This document shows positions 63,838 to 64,000 of a stretch of DNA of 64,000 bases, in pieces. Numbering within the stretch: the first letter of the stretch is position 1; each line of letters starts with the position of its first letter. A program made the translations under genes and the position numbers. The stretch comes from Acutalibacter sp. GTDB lineage: Bacteria > Bacillota > Clostridia > Oscillospirales > Acutalibacteraceae. A model generated the notes under the pieces. That model made no database searches, had not been told where the DNA came from, and saw only the letters and a program-made list of their open reading frames with translations. The stretch covers positions 124,001 to 188,000 of the forward strand of contig JAHHRN010000003.1 of assembly GCA_020025775.1 (NCBI GenBank), in the 5' to 3' direction.

Positions 63838-64000
63838 TCAGAATTGTTTTTCTAATATGTCCGCGATTCTTTCGCAAGCATGACCATCGCCATACGGGTT
63901 GTTTGCTTTCGCCATTCGATTATAAGCGTCTTTATCTTCCAGCAACGCCTTAAAGTTTTGATAAATCGTTTCTTCTTCAGTACCAACTAACTTAAGTGTA
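63838..64000 (-). CDS. wecB: Second UDP-N-acetylglucosamine 2-epimerase, C-terminal end only
   Basis: The last 53 codons of a minus-strand gene run in from the right edge and stop at TGA 63838-63840. The peptide LKLVGTEEETIYQNFKALL, then EDKDAYNRMAKANNPYGDGHACERI, is the standard C-terminal end of non-hydrolysing UDP-GlcNAc 2-epimerases. It differs from the capG-like protein's end, so the locus has two family members. The rest lies outside the window. Confidence 0.85.
   Translation of the reverse strand, partial: TLKLVGTEEETIYQNFKALLEDKDAYNRMAKANNPYGDGHACERIADILEKQF

Overview
The window looks like chromosome from an anaerobic, endospore-forming, low-GC Gram-positive bacterium of class Clostridia. 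The evidence is: sporulation genes (spmA, spmB, spoIIID and an alpha/beta-type small acid-soluble spore protein gene), a Rex redox repressor, a biotin-dependent sodium-pumping oxaloacetate decarboxylase, fermentative L-lactate dehydrogenase, AGGAGG-type ribosome binding sites, and many TTGACA-N17-TATAAT promoters. I cannot name the genus. No insertion sequence, prophage or CRISPR array was seen. The window is ordinary core chromosome at its left and centre and enters a surface-polysaccharide locus at its right end.

Layout. 1-3.0 kb: a split TSUP anion carrier and an Old-Yellow-Enzyme-type FAD/Fe-S oxidoreductase. 3.1-10.8 kb: carbon and redox metabolism, made of the oxaloacetate decarboxylase operon (alpha, gamma, biotin carrier, beta) and an aconitase - isocitrate dehydrogenase - rex operon. 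10.8-16.4 kb: a KdpD/KdpE-like two-component system followed by a Trk potassium-uptake operon (TPR protein, two TrkA-like proteins, TrkH). 16.4-21.6 kb: an AbrB-type regulator, spmAB, and the pgk-tpiA-gpmI glycolytic operon. 21.6-31.1 kb: WYL regulator, glycoside hydrolase family 2 enzyme, RqcH/NFACT, Nif3-like protein, TrmK, a DUF1858 protein and ileS. 31.2-34.0 kb: spoIIID, ldh, a P-loop ATPase and an SASP gene. 34.0-37.4 kb: a polytopic membrane protein and a polyprenyl glycosylphosphotransferase. 37.4-46.0 kb: potABCD polyamine transporter, trpS, a membrane protein, and an amino-acid ABC transporter. 46.3-54.8 kb: ispDF, aspartate-type aminotransferase, sulfatase with a full-length TSUP carrier, manA, an MFS transporter, and an FMN-riboswitch-controlled ribU. 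54.9-58.6 kb: SAM-riboswitch-controlled metK, tRNA-Pro(TGG), a cysteine-rich protein, a gene-poor stretch and a DEDDh exonuclease. 58.7-64 kb: capE/capF/capG-like genes for a UDP-N-acetyl-L-fucosamine-type sugar, a NeuD-like acyltransferase, a nucleotidyltransferase, and the 3' end of a second UDP-GlcNAc 2-epimerase.

How it fits together. Rex sits in the aconitase/isocitrate dehydrogenase operon, and Rex-like palindromes (TTGTTxAxxxxATAACAA) lie upstream of the oxaloacetate decarboxylase operon and over the pgk -10 box. This suggests that NADH/NAD balance coordinates these pathways. The KdpDE-like pair and the trk operon share CTCACA direct repeats spaced about one helical turn apart, which suggests a potassium regulon without Kdp ATPase genes nearby.

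The most unusual object is the amino-acid-binding lipoprotein at 45.0-45.9 kb. Its sequence reads as a circular permutation of the normal class II solute-binding fold: the segment that normally ends the protein is placed directly after the lipoprotein signal.
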